Assembly (NCBI RefSeq): GCF_023586085.1
Contig: NZ_CP097757.1
Location: forward strand, 434,001 to 498,000
Length of the DNA stretch: 64,000 nt
Direction: 5' to 3'
Source of the DNA: Blochmannia endosymbiont of Camponotus sp.
GTDB lineage: Bacteria; Pseudomonadota; Gammaproteobacteria; Enterobacterales; Enterobacteriaceae
The notes beneath the pieces are model-generated. The model did not search any database, had not been told where the DNA came from, and was given only the letters and a program-made list of their open reading frames with translations. Shown here piece by piece: positions 1 through 9,735 of the stretch; the first letter of the stretch is position 1; each line of letters begins with the position of its first letter. The translations under genes and the position numbers were made by a program.

Positions 1-176
1 CTGTTTTAAAATTACAAACTTTGCCGCGTGATTCTAGCCCATCTAGACGACGCAATCGTTGTCGTCACACTGGACGTCCTCATGCTTTTTTAAGAAAATT
101 TGGATTAAGTCGTATGAAGTTACGTGAAGCTGCTATGCGCGGAGAAATACCTGGTCTAAGAAAAGCTAGTTGGTAA
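1..176 (+). CDS. rpsN: 30S ribosomal protein S14, 3' part only
   Basis: Partial gene cut by the left window edge; the last 57 codons are readable in frame 3 and end in TAA at 174-176. S14 is a late-assembling protein of the 30S head. The visible part carries the conserved C-terminal half: an Arg-rich stretch with [15 protein letters not shown], then [20 protein letters not shown] and a terminal KASW, all as in enterobacterial S14. It is the first visible gene of the spc operon and lies 29 nt before rpsH, its normal neighbour. No stop or frameshift is seen in the visible portion. Confidence 0.96.
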   Translation, partial: VLKLQTLPRDSSPSRRRNRCRHTGRPHAFLRKFGLSRMKLREAAMRGEIPGLRKASW

Positions 177-205
177 TCAATTATTTACTGTCGGAGTCAT
201 ACATA

Positions 206-601
206 ATGAGTATGCAAGATTCAATTGCGGAAATGTTAACTACTATACGCAACGGGCAAATTTCTAAAAAAGAAAAAATTTGTACCCCGTCTTCCACAAT
301 TAAAGTAGCAATTGCTGCTGTATTAGCAGAAGAAGGATTTATAAAGAAATACAATGTTACAGATAATATTAAGCCCATTTTAGAAATATTTCTAAAATAT
401 TATCAAAAAAGAAAACCCGTCATAGATACTATAAAACGTATTAGTCGCCCTGGGCTACGTATCTATAGAAAGAAAAAAGAATTACCTCAAATAATGTCTG
501 GCATGGGGATTGTTATTATTTCTACTTCTAAAGGTATAATTACAGATAACAAAGCTCGTCAGCTTAATGTTGGTGGGGAGATTATATGTTATGTATCCTG
601 A
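206..601 (+). CDS. rpsH: 30S ribosomal protein S8
   Basis: S8 is a primary 16S rRNA-binding protein of the 30S platform and, in E. coli, the translational repressor of the spc operon. I chose the ATG at 206 ([18 protein letters not shown]) because it matches the family N-terminus and has GGAG at 192-195, rather than an upstream ATG at 170 inside the rpsN end. This gives 131 residues against 130 in E. coli. The C-terminal [20 protein letters not shown] is the conserved RNA-binding end. The central part is more divergent than is usual for S8. The 3' end overlaps the start of rplF by 11 nt. Confidence 0.97.
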   Translation: MSMQDSIAEMLTTIRNGQISKKEKICTPSSTIKVAIAAVLAEEGFIKKYNVTDNIKPILEIFLKYYQKRKPVIDTIKRISRPGLRIYRKKKELPQIMSGMGIVIISTSKGIITDNKARQLNVGGEIICYVS

Positions 602-1157
602 TACTGAACATATTTCTACGTCACATGTATATAAAACAATAATTCTTATTCCTAATATAATAACAATAAAACTACAAGACCATTGTATTTATGTTACAGG
701 CACACTTGGAACGTCAACTTTAAGATTACATAAATCAATTGCTGTGCAATTACATGATGAAAAAAAACTGTTGGTGTATACCAACGAAAATATTAATATT
801 AAAAATAAAGCCTTAATAGGGACAACGCACGCGTTAATTAATAATATGATTACTGGTGTCACAACAGGGTTCACTAAAAAGCTACAATTAATAGGGATAG
901 GTTATCGTGTAGCTGTTAAAAATAACATAATAAACTTAACTATAGGATTCTCTCATTCTATTAATTATACATTACCTGTAGAAATTACAGCGATATGTCC
1001 CAGTCAAACCGAAATTACTATAACAGGGATAAATAAGCAAATTGTTGGACAAATAGCAGCAGATTTAAGATCACTTCGTCCTCCTGAACCTTTTAAAGGA
1101 AAAGGTATTCGCTACATTAATGAAATAATACATAACAAAGATACTAAAAAAAGATAA
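591..1157 (+). CDS. rplF: 50S ribosomal protein L6
   Basis: L6 binds 23S rRNA near the factor-binding site. The start at 591 ([10 protein letters not shown]) follows GGGGAG at 574-579 and overlaps rpsH by 11 nt, which suggests translational coupling. An in-frame ATG at 567 lies further upstream without a better ribosome binding site. The product is 188 residues against 177 in E. coli. The C-terminal signature ([25 protein letters not shown]) identifies it clearly, with GIGYRVAV in the middle. The first 60 residues are much diverged from E. coli L6, so the exact start is the weakest part of the call. Confidence 0.95.
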   Translation: MYPDTEHISTSHVYKTIILIPNIITIKLQDHCIYVTGTLGTSTLRLHKSIAVQLHDEKKLLVYTNENINIKNKALIGTTHALINNMITGVTTGFTKKLQLIGIGYRVAVKNNIINLTIGFSHSINYTLPVEITAICPSQTEITITGINKQIVGQIAADLRSLRPPEPFKGKGIRYINEIIHNKDTKKR

Positions 1158-1188
1158 TGATTATCAATCATATAGAGAATAATGTAAT

Positions 1189-1542
1189 ATGAATAAAAAA
1201 AATGCTCGTATTAAAAGAGCTACAAAAGTACGAAAGAAATTGTATAAATTAGGAGCCACTAGATTAGTAGTACATCGGACTTGTAAGCATATTTATGCGC
1301 AAATAATTTCAAAAGACAATTCAGATGTATTAGTTACAGCTTCTACGACGGAAAAACTAATTTCAAGTCAAGTACGAACAACTAGTAATAAAAAAGCTGC
1401 AGCTATAGTAGGAAAAATTATTGCAGAACGTGCAACAAAAAAAAATATTACAAACGTATCTTTTGATCGTTCTGGGTTTAAATATCATGGTAGAGTACAA
1501 ACGTTAGCTAACTATGCTAGACAAGCTGGGCTAATATTTTAA
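1189..1542 (+). CDS. rplR: 50S ribosomal protein L18
   Basis: L18 binds 5S rRNA and helps dock the 5S particle in the central protuberance. The 117-residue product equals the E. coli length. It starts [20 protein letters not shown] and ends [20 protein letters not shown] plus a short tail; the basic N-terminus and the [12 protein letters not shown] motif are typical. It lies 31 nt after rplF and 15 nt before rpsE in the usual spc order. Its RNA partner, the only 5S gene in the window, is at 10.8 kb. Confidence 0.97.
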   Translation: MNKKNARIKRATKVRKKLYKLGATRLVVHRTCKHIYAQIISKDNSDVLVTASTTEKLISSQVRTTSNKKAAAIVGKIIAERATKKNITNVSFDRSGFKYHGRVQTLANYARQAGLIF

Positions 1543-1557
1543 ATTAAGGCAAATAAA

Positions 1558-2082
1558 ATGAAATATATTGATAAACAGCCTAGTGAATTACAAGAAAAAT
1601 TAATTACAGTAAACCGAGTTTCTAAAACTGTTAAAGGAGGTCGCGTATTTAGTTTTACAGCATTAACTGTAGTAGGAGATACAAATGGTCGTGTGGGATT
1701 TGGTTACGGTAAGGCTCGTGAAGTTCCATCGGCCATTCAGAAATCCATGGAAAAAGCTCGCCGTAATATGATAATTGTCTCTCTGTATAAAGGAACTTTA
1801 CAACATGCAGTTAAAGGAACATATACAGGTTCTCATATTTATATGCAACCTGCTTCTGAAGGAACTGGAATAATCGCTGGAACTACAATGCGTGCTATTT
1901 TAGAAGTAGTTGGAATACATAATGTATTAGCAAAAGCTTATGGATCTACAAATCCTATTAATATAGTTCGTGCAACTTTAAATGCATTACAAAAAATGAA
2001 ATCTCCCCAAATGATTGCAGAAAAAAGGGGTAAATCGATCAAAGAAATTTTAGGTTATTATAATTATGTTAAAAACTATTAA
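1558..2082 (+). CDS. rpsE: 30S ribosomal protein S5
   Basis: S5 sits at the mRNA entry tunnel and affects decoding fidelity. The protein has 174 residues (167 in E. coli), with the S5 double-stranded-RNA-binding-like segment ([19 protein letters not shown], then [11 protein letters not shown]) and the C-terminal domain with [19 protein letters not shown] and [10 protein letters not shown] short AT-rich extension ([11 protein letters not shown]) adds residues after the usual EEILGK end. Its last 17 nt overlap the start of rpmD, so the two are probably translationally coupled. Confidence 0.98.
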   Translation: MKYIDKQPSELQEKLITVNRVSKTVKGGRVFSFTALTVVGDTNGRVGFGYGKAREVPSAIQKSMEKARRNMIIVSLYKGTLQHAVKGTYTGSHIYMQPASEGTGIIAGTTMRAILEVVGIHNVLAKAYGSTNPINIVRATLNALQKMKSPQMIAEKRGKSIKEILGYYNYVKNY

Positions 2083-2245
2083 ATTGACCCAAACTAAAAG
2101 TTCTATTGGGTGTCTACCAAAACATAAGGCAACTTTACGTGGTTTGGGATTATCCCATATCAGAAATACTGTTGAAAGAATTGATACGCCTGCCATCCGT
2201 GGTATGATTAATTTAATTTCTTACATAATTAAAGTAGAGGAATAA
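2066..2245 (+). CDS. rpmD: 50S ribosomal protein L30
   Basis: A 59-residue ORF beginning with ATG at 2066 inside the 3' end of rpsE and ending with TAA at 2243-2245. The translation ([20 protein letters not shown], then [20 protein letters not shown]) matches L30, which is 59 residues in E. coli. L30 is a small globular protein on 23S rRNA. The slot between rpsE and rplO is its normal spc-operon position. It is 3 nt upstream of rplO, with the rplO binding site GAGG (2237-2240) inside its last codons. Confidence 0.95.
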   Translation: MLKTIKLTQTKSSIGCLPKHKATLRGLGLSHIRNTVERIDTPAIRGMINLISYIIKVEE

Positions 2246-2248
2246 ATC

Positions 2249-2695
2249 ATGTATCTTAACACTATTTCTCCATCTAAAGGATCTAATCGTTTAAGTAAAC
2301 GAGTAGGTCGAGGTATAGGGTCTGGATTAGGTAAGACAGGAGGGCGTGGACATAAAGGACAAAAATCGCGTGCTGGAGGAAAAATACGTCTTGGGTTTGA
2401 AGGTGGACAAACTCCTTTATACCGTAGGTTACCAAAATTTGGATTCACATCTCATAAAGCTATGGTTACCCAAGAAATCGGATTATCTGCTTTATCCTGT
2501 ATTCCTAATCCTGGTAAAATAATAGATATAAACGTTCTAAAAACACATAATATTATCAAGAAAAAAATTAAGTTTGTTAAAATTATCATGTCTGGAGAAA
2601 TTAAACGTCCTATCATACTACATAGTAGCTTACGAACTAGCAAAGGCGCACGAATTGCCATTCAAGCTATAGGCGGGCAAATAAAAAAGGGGTAA
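2249..2695 (+). CDS. rplO: 50S ribosomal protein L15
   Basis: L15 is a late-assembling 23S-binding protein. The 148 residues (144 in E. coli) open with [20 protein letters not shown] and have the long basic, Gly-rich extension ([20 protein letters not shown]) that threads into the rRNA. The conserved [18 protein letters not shown] follows, and the C-terminus ends [15 protein letters not shown]. It lies between rpmD and secY, as in E. coli, with 13 nt to secY. No irregularities. Confidence 0.98.
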   Translation: MYLNTISPSKGSNRLSKRVGRGIGSGLGKTGGRGHKGQKSRAGGKIRLGFEGGQTPLYRRLPKFGFTSHKAMVTQEIGLSALSCIPNPGKIIDINVLKTHNIIKKKIKFVKIIMSGEIKRPIILHSSLRTSKGARIAIQAIGGQIKKG

Positions 2696-2708
2696 TTCAA
2701 AAAATTAA

Positions 2709-4046
2709 ATGATGATAGTTACTAAAAAACGGCAACCTAAATCTACCTTTAAAAGCATACAAGGTGGGTTACACGAATTGAAGCGAAGAATTATATTTGT
2801 GATTAGCGCTTTGATTATTTTCCGGATTGGATCATTCATTCCAATCCCAGGAGTAGATTTAATTGTTTTAGCAAAAATTATAGAACAACAACAAGGAACT
2901 ATTATTGAAATGTTTAACATGTTTTCTGGAGGATCCTTAAGTCGTGCTTCTATTTTTAGCTTAGGAATTATGCCATATATTTCATCCTCAATTATTGTGC
3001 AACTATTAACCGCAGTACATCCTACTTTAATAGAAATTAAAAAAGAAGGAGAAAGTGGAAGAAAACTAATTAACCAATATATTCGTTATGGTACTTTAAT
3101 ACTGGGAATATTACAATCAGTAGGTATTGTCACTAGTTTACCTAGTGTGTCTGGATTAGTGATTAATCCAGGGTTTTCCTTTTATTGTATAGCAATTATT
3201 AGTCTTGTTTGTGGCACTGTTTTTTTAATGTGGTTAGGGGATCAAATCACTAACAGAGGAATAGGAAACGGCATTTCAGTTATCATTTTTTCAGGAATAA
3301 TCGCTGGATTACCACTCGCTATAGGCCATACTATAGAACAAGTAAGACAAGATGAATTACATTTCTTCATATTAATTTTAATTATCTGTTTGATATTTAG
3401 TATTACTTTTTTCGTTGTATTTATGGAGAGAGGACAACGTCGAATTTTAGTGCATTATGCTCATCGTCAGCAAGGTCGTCGTATTTATGCTGCCCAAAAT
3501 ACACACTTACCGCTTAAAGTAAATATGGCTGGCGTTATTCCTGCTATTTTTGCTTCCAGTGTAATCTTATTTCCAGGCACCGTTGTTTCTTGGTTTGGTA
3601 GCAGCACCAGTTGGCAATGGTTAGCTATAATTTCTTTATATCTACAACCGGGCCAACCATTATATATGTTACTTTATGCAGCAGCTATCATGTTTTTTTG
3701 TTTTTTTTACACATCTTTAGTATTTAATCCGCGTGAAACAGCTGAAAATTTAAAAAAATCTGGAGCATTTGTTCCCGGAATTAGGCCAGGGGAGCAAACT
3801 GCAAAACATATCAATAAAATTATGATTCGTTTAACTTTTATTGGAGCGATATATGTTACATTTATTTGTTTAGTGCCAGAGTTTATGAGAATCTCTATGA
3901 GAGTCCCTTTTTATTTTGGAGGAACATCTTTACTTATTGTAGTTGTAGTGATTATGGATTTTATGGTTCAAATACAAACCTTAATGATGTCCAGTCAATA
4001 TGAATCTGTGCTAAAAAAAGCAAATCTGAAACACTTTAATCACTGA
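2709..4046 (+). CDS. secY: Preprotein translocase channel subunit SecY
   Basis: SecY is the channel of the Sec translocon in the inner membrane. It takes unfolded preproteins from SecA, and membrane proteins from the ribosome. It has 445 residues (443 in E. coli) and about ten hydrophobic segments. Conserved stretches include [13 protein letters not shown] in TM1, [20 protein letters not shown] in the plug/TM2 region, [14 protein letters not shown] in the C4 loop and [15 protein letters not shown] in the C5 loop that contacts SecA. The start could be either of two adjacent ATGs (2709 or 2712). SecD, SecF and YajC are encoded at 17.9-21.1 kb, so the accessory export complex is also kept. Confidence 0.98.
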   Translation: MMIVTKKRQPKSTFKSIQGGLHELKRRIIFVISALIIFRIGSFIPIPGVDLIVLAKIIEQQQGTIIEMFNMFSGGSLSRASIFSLGIMPYISSSIIVQLLTAVHPTLIEIKKEGESGRKLINQYIRYGTLILGILQSVGIVTSLPSVSGLVINPGFSFYCIAIISLVCGTVFLMWLGDQITNRGIGNGISVIIFSGIIAGLPLAIGHTIEQVRQDELHFFILILIICLIFSITFFVVFMERGQRRILVHYAHRQQGRRIYAAQNTHLPLKVNMAGVIPAIFASSVILFPGTVVSWFGSSTSWQWLAIISLYLQPGQPLYMLLYAAAIMFFCFFYTSLVFNPRETAENLKKSGAFVPGIRPGEQTAKHINKIMIRLTFIGAIYVTFICLVPEFMRISMRVPFYFGGTSLLIVVVVIMDFMVQIQTLMMSSQYESVLKKANLKHFNH

Positions 4047-4081
4047 TTAAAAATTTATAAATTTTATATATAGGAAAAACT

Positions 4082-4198
4082 ATGAAAGTACGTGCATCAG
4101 TCAAAAAGTTATGTCGTCATTGTGAAATTGTAAAAAGACACAATATCGTTCGAGTAGTGTGTCGTGTAGAACCAAAACATAAACAACGACAAGGATAA
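4082..4198 (+). CDS. rpmJ: 50S ribosomal protein L36
   Basis: A 38-codon ORF, ATG at 4082 and TAA at 4196-4198, read as [20 protein letters not shown] followed by [18 protein letters not shown]. This is L36, a zinc-binding protein of the large subunit. The ligands C11, C14, C27 and H33 are visible. It is 38 residues as in E. coli and sits between secY and rpsM as expected. GGAA at 4073-4076 is a plausible ribosome binding site. Confidence 0.96.
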   Translation: MKVRASVKKLCRHCEIVKRHNIVRVVCRVEPKHKQRQG

Positions 4199-4231
4199 TT
4201 TTTATTAATATCAATTTTAGGAGTATAAATA

Positions 4232-4588
4232 GTGGTACGTATAGCAGGTGTCAATATTCCTGATCGCAAACATACCGTTATTGCTTTAATGTCCATTTAC
4301 GGAATTGGTAAGTCTCGTGCTCGATTAATTTGTTCAAATATAGGAATAAATGAACATTTACAACTTTATAAATTATCTGAGGCCCATATAGATAAATTAC
4401 GTGATGCAGTAGACAAATATATTGTAGAAGGGGATTTACGTCGAGAAGTGACCCTAAATATTAAACGTTTAATAGATCTCGGTACTTACCGCGGATTGCG
4501 ACATCGTCGTAATCTACCAGTGAGAGGTCAAAGAACTAGAACAAACGCGAGAACCCGTAAAGGTCCTCGAAAATCAATAAACAAATAA
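4232..4588 (+). CDS. rpsM: 30S ribosomal protein S13
   Basis: S13 lies in the 30S head and contacts the P-site tRNA and the large subunit. The start is GTG at 4232 ([18 protein letters not shown]), with AGGAG at 4219-4223. The 118-residue length equals E. coli. The helix-turn motif YGIGKSRA and the basic C-terminus ([29 protein letters not shown]) are intact. This is the first gene of the alpha operon. In E. coli the S4 repressor binds a pseudoknot in the rpsM leader; here only 33 nt separate rpmJ and rpsM and I cannot make out that fold. Confidence 0.98.
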   Translation: MVRIAGVNIPDRKHTVIALMSIYGIGKSRARLICSNIGINEHLQLYKLSEAHIDKLRDAVDKYIVEGDLRREVTLNIKRLIDLGTYRGLRHRRNLPVRGQRTRTNARTRKGPRKSINK

Positions 4589-4626
4589 CTTAAGTAAGTT
4601 TAATAAAAGAAATATACAAACATAAA

Positions 4627-5019
4627 ATGATTAAATCATCCAATCTTCGAGCGCGCAGACGACTCAAAAAACAAATTTTAGATGGCATAGCACACATACA
4701 TGCATCTTTTAATAATACTATAATCACTATTAGTGATCAACAAGGTAATACTCTGGGATGGACTACAGCTGGGGGCTCTGGTTTTCGTGGATCTCGCAAA
4801 TCTACACCGTTCGCTGCACAAATAGCTGCAGAACGGTGCGCTGAAATAGTGCAAGAATATGGAGTAAAAAATTTAGAAGTTATGGTTAAAGGACCTGGAC
4901 CAGGGCGTGAATCTGCAGTACGAGCATTAAACGCATCAGGATTCAATATCACTAGTATTACTGATGTTACCCCGATCCCTCATAATGGTTGCCGTCCTTC
5001 CAAAAAACGTCGTGTCTAA
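4627..5019 (+). CDS. rpsK: 30S ribosomal protein S11
   Basis: S11 forms part of the 30S platform at the mRNA exit site. The 130 residues (129 in E. coli) carry the full family signature: [40 protein letters not shown] and the C-terminal [20 protein letters not shown]. It lies 38 nt after rpsM. The stop codon is inside the left arm and loop of a compact hairpin (5009-5030), listed separately. Confidence 0.98.
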   Translation: MIKSSNLRARRRLKKQILDGIAHIHASFNNTIITISDQQGNTLGWTTAGGSGFRGSRKSTPFAAQIAAERCAEIVQEYGVKNLEVMVKGPGPGRESAVRALNASGFNITSITDVTPIPHNGCRPSKKRRV

Positions 5020-5030
5020 AAAGACACGAC
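5009..5030 (+). terminator. Hairpin over the rpsK stop codon, attenuator-like
   Basis: A 9-bp perfect stem (GTCGTGTCT / AGACACGAC, 5009-5017 and 5022-5030) with an AAAA loop. It is followed after a few bases by TTATTTTT at 5037-5044. The stem is markedly richer in G+C than its surroundings and includes the rpsK stop codon. The shape resembles a weak intrinsic terminator or an mRNA-processing or stabilising hairpin between rpsK and rpsD. Function is inference. Confidence 0.45.
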
Positions 5031-5058
5031 TAATGTTATTTTTAAGGAAATTAAGTGT

Positions 5059-5682
5059 ATGGCAAAATATTTAGGACCTAAACTGAAACTCAGTCGTCGT
5101 GAAGGAACAGACCTTTTTTTAAAATCTGGAATTCGTCCAATTGATTCCAAATGTAAACCTGAACAACCCCCAGGGCAACATAATATACGTAAATCTCGGT
5201 TTTCAGATTATGGAATACAGTTACGAGAAAAACAAAAAGTTAGACGTATATATGGTATTTTAGAACATCAATTCTCTAATTATTATAAAAAAGCTACACG
5301 TATTAAAGGCAATACCGGTGAAAATTTGCTGAAATTATTAGAAAGTAGATTAGATAATATTATATATCGTATGGGATTTGGAGCAACACGTGCTGAAGCT
5401 CGTCAGCTAGTAAGCCATAAATCCATTATGGTTAATGATCATATTATTAATATAGCTTCATATCAAGTTGTGCCTAATACAATTATTAAGATACGTAAAA
5501 AATCACATAATCAATCCAGAATTCGTGCTTCTTTAGAACTCGCTGAGCAACAGCGAGAAAAATTAGCATGGATTGAAGTCGATCCTATTAAATTGCAAGG
5601 AATATATAAACGTTTCCCAGAACGTAACGAATTATCTGCAAATATCGATGAACATCTAATTGTTGAATTATATTCAAAATAA
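5059..5682 (+). CDS. rpsD: 30S ribosomal protein S4
   Basis: S4 nucleates 30S assembly, and in E. coli represses the alpha operon. It has 207 residues (206 in E. coli). The N-terminal part [20 protein letters not shown] and the region [16 protein letters not shown] are typical. The S4 RNA-binding domain follows at about residues 95-155 ([31 protein letters not shown]). The C-terminal [14 protein letters not shown] is conserved. A ribosome binding site (AAGGAA, 5043-5048) precedes the ATG. Confidence 0.98.
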   Translation: MAKYLGPKLKLSRREGTDLFLKSGIRPIDSKCKPEQPPGQHNIRKSRFSDYGIQLREKQKVRRIYGILEHQFSNYYKKATRIKGNTGENLLKLLESRLDNIIYRMGFGATRAEARQLVSHKSIMVNDHIINIASYQVVPNTIIKIRKKSHNQSRIRASLELAEQQREKLAWIEVDPIKLQGIYKRFPERNELSANIDEHLIVELYSK

Positions 5683-5716
5683 ACAAAACTTGTAAGATAA
5701 TAAAAGAGAGGCGGTG

Positions 5717-6712
5717 ATGCAGAACTCTGCAATAGAATTTTTAAAACCACGTTTAGTAGATATTGAACAAATTACTAAAACACGCGCTAAAGTTACCCTA
5801 GAACCATTAGAACGAGGATTTGGTCATACTTTGGGAAATGCCCTACGTCGTATTTTACTTTCATCAATGCCTGGATATGCAATAACAGAGGTTGAAATTG
5901 ATGGTATATTGCATGAGTATACCACAAAAGAAGGTATACAGGAAGACATTTTAGAAATTTTGCTTAACCTAAAGAAATTAGCTATTAGAGTTGAAGGAAA
6001 AGATCATATTATTCTAACTTTAAAAAAATCTGGGATCGGTCCTGTAATTGCAAATGATATTTCATATGATACTAATAATGTAAAAATTATTACGCCAGGT
6101 CATATTATATGTCATATAACCGATGAGAATGCATCTATTAACATGCGTATAAAAGTACAACATGGACGGGGTTATGTCCCAGCTTCTTCTAGATTTAATC
6201 CTGAATCAGATGATACCTTACCAATTGGTCGATTATTATTAGATGCATGTTATAGTCCAGTAGAAAGAATTTCTTATAACGTAGAAGCTGCTCGTGTTGA
6301 ACAACGTACAGATTTAGATAAACTAATTATTGATATAGAAACTAATGGCACTATAGAACCTGAAGAGGCAATTAGGCGTGCGGCAACAATTTTATCTGAA
6401 CAACTCTCGGCTTTTATTGATTTACGAGATATACATCAACCAGAACATAAGGAAGAAAAACCAGAATTCGATCCAATTTTATTACGCCTTGTTGACGATT
6501 TAGAACTAACTGTACGTTCTGCTAATTGTTTAAAAGCAGAATCTATTCATTATATTGGAGATTTAGTACAACGAACAGAAGTAGAGTTGTTAAAAACTCC
6601 TAATTTAGGAAAAAAATCATTAACAGAAATAAAAGACGTGTTAGCTTCTCGTGGATTATCTTTAGGAATGCGTTTGGAAAATTGGCCTCCTTCAAATATT
6701 TTAGATGGTTAA
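5717..6712 (+). CDS. rpoA: RNA polymerase alpha subunit
   Basis: Alpha dimerises through its N-terminal domain to start RNA polymerase assembly; its C-terminal domain binds UP-element DNA and activators. I start at ATG 5717 ([18 protein letters not shown]), which aligns with E. coli, rather than the GTG directly before it; GAGAGG at 5705-5710 is the binding site. Length is 331 residues (329 in E. coli). The N-terminal domain includes [20 protein letters not shown]. The linker is kept, and the C-terminal domain (about 250-331) carries [16 protein letters not shown] and [20 protein letters not shown] almost unchanged, so activator and UP contacts should be possible. Confidence 0.98.
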   Translation: MQNSAIEFLKPRLVDIEQITKTRAKVTLEPLERGFGHTLGNALRRILLSSMPGYAITEVEIDGILHEYTTKEGIQEDILEILLNLKKLAIRVEGKDHIILTLKKSGIGPVIANDISYDTNNVKIITPGHIICHITDENASINMRIKVQHGRGYVPASSRFNPESDDTLPIGRLLLDACYSPVERISYNVEAARVEQRTDLDKLIIDIETNGTIEPEEAIRRAATILSEQLSAFIDLRDIHQPEHKEEKPEFDPILLRLVDDLELTVRSANCLKAESIHYIGDLVQRTEVELLKTPNLGKKSLTEIKDVLASRGLSLGMRLENWPPSNILDG

Positions 6713-6755
6713 CATATTTGTAATTCAATATTATAATCTAATAAAGGTAATGTAT

Positions 6756-7148
6756 ATGCATCATAGAAAAAGTGGCTCTAAATTAAATAGAACTAGTTCT
6801 CATCGTAAGGCTATGTTTCGCAATATGATTATTTCATTAGTAACTTTCCAAATTATAAAAACTACTTTATCTAAAGCCAAAGCGCTACGTCGTATTATTG
6901 AACCATTAATTACATGTAGTAAAATAGATACAGTTGCAAACCGGCGGTTAATTTTTTCTAAAATCAGAGATAATAATATTGTTACAAAATTATTTACACA
7001 AATCAGCCCACATTTTTTAAACCGTCCTGGAGGATATACTCGTGTATTAAAATGTGGATCACGTAAGGGAGACAATGCTCCAATGGCATACATCGAACTA
7101 GTGGAACGATCTAAAATAATAAAAAGCATAAAAAATAATTATAAATAA
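6756..7148 (+). CDS. rplQ: 50S ribosomal protein L17
   Basis: L17 is a 23S-binding protein near the exit tunnel and the last gene of the alpha operon. ATG 6756 gives [20 protein letters not shown], aligned with the E. coli start and 8 nt after AAAGG; ATG 6750 is too close to that site. Length is 130 residues (127 in E. coli). The motifs [19 protein letters not shown] and [20 protein letters not shown] and the end AYIELVERS are conserved. It converges on fmt with only 45 nt between. Confidence 0.97.
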   Translation: MHHRKSGSKLNRTSSHRKAMFRNMIISLVTFQIIKTTLSKAKALRRIIEPLITCSKIDTVANRRLIFSKIRDNNIVTKLFTQISPHFLNRPGGYTRVLKCGSRKGDNAPMAYIELVERSKIIKSIKNNYK

Positions 7149-7193
7149 TTACTTCATTAACATAATAAAAATTATGAATTAATATAATTTACT

Positions 7194-8180
7194 TTATTCC
7201 AATACTGCATTAGGCATAAACCATTCTTTATATGCATTCAGGAGATCACATATTAACGTTCTTTTTTTTCCTGAAATTTGTAACATAGTAAGTATTAATA
7301 CTCCAGAACCAGTAACAACATGAATACCATATGGATTAATTGATAATATAGTACCAGGTAACATAGATGCAAACGAGTGATAGCAGTGATCCATTGTATT
7401 TCGGTTTCCTACTTCGGCACTCCATACTCTAATACGACGATCTTTTAGCAGAAAATAACTAATTGGCCATGGATTAAAAGCACGGACACATCGCTCTAAT
7501 TGAATAGCTGATAATTTCCAATCGATACGTGCTTCTTGTTTAGTTAATTTATGCGCATATGTAGCATAAGTTGAATCTTGGGGTATTAGCGTATATGTTT
7601 CTAATATAAGTTGATCCAGTACTTGTAGTAACATGGTGGAGCCCATCTTTGCTAATCTATCAGAAAGGGTATAACTAGTATCTTTTGGTAAAATATTACA
7701 AGGCATAATATGAAAAATATCGCCAGTATCGATGCCCAAATCCATTCGTATAATAGTTACTCCTGTAATAACATCACCATATTCCAACGCACGTTGTATT
7801 GGCGCTGGACCACGCCAACGAGGTAATAATGAACCATGTACATTAATACACCCTAGTCTCGGTATATTTAATATTTCTTCTGGTAAAATTAATCCATAAG
7901 ATACAACTACTATTAAATCCACATTAAGTTTTTTAATAATATAAATAATTTCAGAAATGGACAAAAAACTAGATTTAAACAATGCTATATTGTGCTTTTC
8001 TGCAATATCATGCAAAGATAAAAAGGATCTATGTTTTGATACTTGTATTTCTTGAGTAAAAATCGCTATTATTTGATGTATAGAAAAACAAACTAACGTA
8101 TATAAGTGCCATGCTGCAAAATTTGCAGTACCAAAAAAAGCAATACGCAATGATTTTGTGTGTTTCATAACATACGACAT
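7194..8180 (-). CDS. fmt: Methionyl-tRNA formyltransferase
   Basis: Fmt transfers a formyl group from 10-formyl-tetrahydrofolate to initiator Met-tRNA. It has 328 residues (315 in E. coli). The Rossmann-like formyltransferase domain starts SLRIAFFGTANFAAWHL; the catalytic region LPRLGCINVHGSLLPRWRGP-like segment is present, with Asn, His and Ser of the active site, and DLGIDTGDIFHI follows. The C-terminal tRNA-binding domain includes RAFNPWPISYF. An alternative start is ATG 8168; neither has a clear ribosome binding site. It lies 31 nt downstream of def, the normal pair. Confidence 0.96.
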   Translation of the reverse strand: MSYVMKHTKSLRIAFFGTANFAAWHLYTLVCFSIHQIIAIFTQEIQVSKHRSFLSLHDIAEKHNIALFKSSFLSISEIIYIIKKLNVDLIVVVSYGLILPEEILNIPRLGCINVHGSLLPRWRGPAPIQRALEYGDVITGVTIIRMDLGIDTGDIFHIMPCNILPKDTSYTLSDRLAKMGSTMLLQVLDQLILETYTLIPQDSTYATYAHKLTKQEARIDWKLSAIQLERCVRAFNPWPISYFLLKDRRIRVWSAEVGNRNTMDHCYHSFASMLPGTILSINPYGIHVVTGSGVLILTMLQISGKKRTLICDLLNAYKEWFMPNAVLE

Positions 8181-8211
8181 ACTAAAAATAAAAATAAATA
8201 CTCTATAATAT

Positions 8212-8703
8212 TTAAGATAATTTTTTCATTTTTTTATAAATTCTTTTAATTTTAAATGGAGATAAATAATCAATAAAAAGCTTACCACATAAATGATCTA
8301 CTTCATGTTGAATACAAATTGCTAATAAATTATTTGCTTCTATCTCAAATTCATTACCATTTTGATCTAACGACCGAACTGTTATATTTTCTGAACGTGG
8401 AATGATTTCATGTATTTGAGGAATTGACAAACAACTTTCAGCCATACTAATAATACCTGTTCTTTTTATAATATTAGGATTAATAAGGACTAGCCGTTGC
8501 TTGTTTTTTACGCAAAGGTCAATAACAATAATTTGTTGTTGAATATTAACTTGTGTTGCAGCTAAACCAATGCCTTTATTAAAATACATCGTATCAAACA
8601 TATCATTTACAATCTGCCTAATTTCATTAGAGACTGCAATAACAGGATCAGCGATTTTTCTAAGACGTTTATCAGGATAACGCAGTATTTCTAATATCGA
8701 CAT
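8212..8703 (-). CDS. def: Peptide deformylase
   Basis: Removes the N-formyl group from new proteins and so works in sequence with Fmt. It has 163 residues (169 in E. coli; the C-terminal tail is shorter). Motif 1 is GIGLAATQ (residues 44-51) and motif 3 is QHEVDHLCGKLF with the HExxH metal ligands. Motif 2 reads ESCLS instead of the near-universal EGCLS: the metal-binding Cys91 is kept but the preceding Gly is Ser. The enzyme is probably still active. Confidence 0.96.
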   Translation of the reverse strand: MSILEILRYPDKRLRKIADPVIAVSNEIRQIVNDMFDTMYFNKGIGLAATQVNIQQQIIVIDLCVKNKQRLVLINPNIIKRTGIISMAESCLSIPQIHEIIPRSENITVRSLDQNGNEFEIEANNLLAICIQHEVDHLCGKLFIDYLSPFKIKRIYKKMKKLS

Positions 8704-9139
8704 AAATAAAAAAATTATTAAAATAAAATTTTAAGTGAATTGTATATGATCTGATAAATTATGGATATAATTCAGAAAAAATAAATATAAAATATTAATG
8801 CTTATCATATATTAAAAATTCATTTATTTTAATAAAATTTTTTAATACTTAACTCCTGGAACTTAAAGTCTAATTAAATAATCAGATACATGTAACTACA
8901 TATAACTATATATATAAACATATATAGAATGTTAAGTGAACTATAATACACATACGTAATAAAAGATATCGAATCACATCTATATAATTTTAAGTATATC
9001 AAAATATTAAAACTTGAAATATTATAATTTTGTGTATAAACTTTGAGAAAATGAATTGATTAACAACTTTAAAAAATCTTTTACAAACAGTGATTTAGAT
9101 CAAAGAATATTATATAATATTTTCATTCAATAATAGTCT
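8704..9139. other. Intergenic region, no gene recognised
   Basis: Divergent spacer between def (minus) and tsaC (plus), very AT-rich. In E. coli dprA, smg and yrdD lie here; I see no readable remnant of them. TATAAT-like sequence at 9110-9118 could serve tsaC, but in this base composition such matches mean little. Confidence 0.6.
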
Positions 9140-9709
9140 ATGACAAAAATATTATCTTCATCAAATATAAAAGATTTGTTAGTACAACTATATCAAGGAA
9201 AAGTAATTATTTATCCAACAGAGTCAGTATTTGGATTAGGATGTGACCCTGATAATAAACATGCAATACATACTTTATTAAAAATCAAACATAGATCATG
9301 GAAAAAAGGTTTAATTTTAATTGCTGCCAACTACACACAACTACTAAAATATATCGACGATAGCTGCTTAAATGAAAAACAAAGATCTCGAGCCCTTTCT
9401 GTTTGGCCTAGACCGACAACATGGGTATTTCCAGCAAGAATAAATAGTCCATATTGGCTAACAGGTCGATTTTCTTCCTTAGCAGTACGAATCAGTTATT
9501 TTGAACCAATTCAACGTCTTTGTTTAGCCTTTGGAAAACCTTTAGTGTCTACTAGCGCAAATCTATCTGGAAAACCTCCTGCACGTACTATCACAGAAGT
9601 ATACAAGCAATTCGGGTATGGGATACCCATCATGTATGAAGACGTACTTGGAAAACCTAATCCTTCAGAAATTAGAGATATTATAACTGATAAATTAATT
9701 CGTGGATAG
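9140..9709 (+). CDS. tsaC: L-threonylcarbamoyladenylate synthase
   Basis: TsaC (YrdC/RimN) makes threonylcarbamoyl-AMP from Thr, bicarbonate and ATP, for the t6A modification at position 37 of ANN-decoding tRNAs. It has 189 residues (190 in E. coli). The YrdC fold is visible through IIYPTESVFGLGCDPDNKHA, then KKGLILIAANYTQLL, SLAVRISY and PLVSTSANLSGKPP, ending NPSEIRDIITDKLIRG. The usual WPGP near residue 95 is WPRP here. It lies 26 nt before aroE, as in E. coli. Confidence 0.96.
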   Translation: MTKILSSSNIKDLLVQLYQGKVIIYPTESVFGLGCDPDNKHAIHTLLKIKHRSWKKGLILIAANYTQLLKYIDDSCLNEKQRSRALSVWPRPTTWVFPARINSPYWLTGRFSSLAVRISYFEPIQRLCLAFGKPLVSTSANLSGKPPARTITEVYKQFGYGIPIMYEDVLGKPNPSEIRDIITDKLIRG

Positions 9710-9735
9710 TTTCTGTTATTGGAGGAGATATATAA

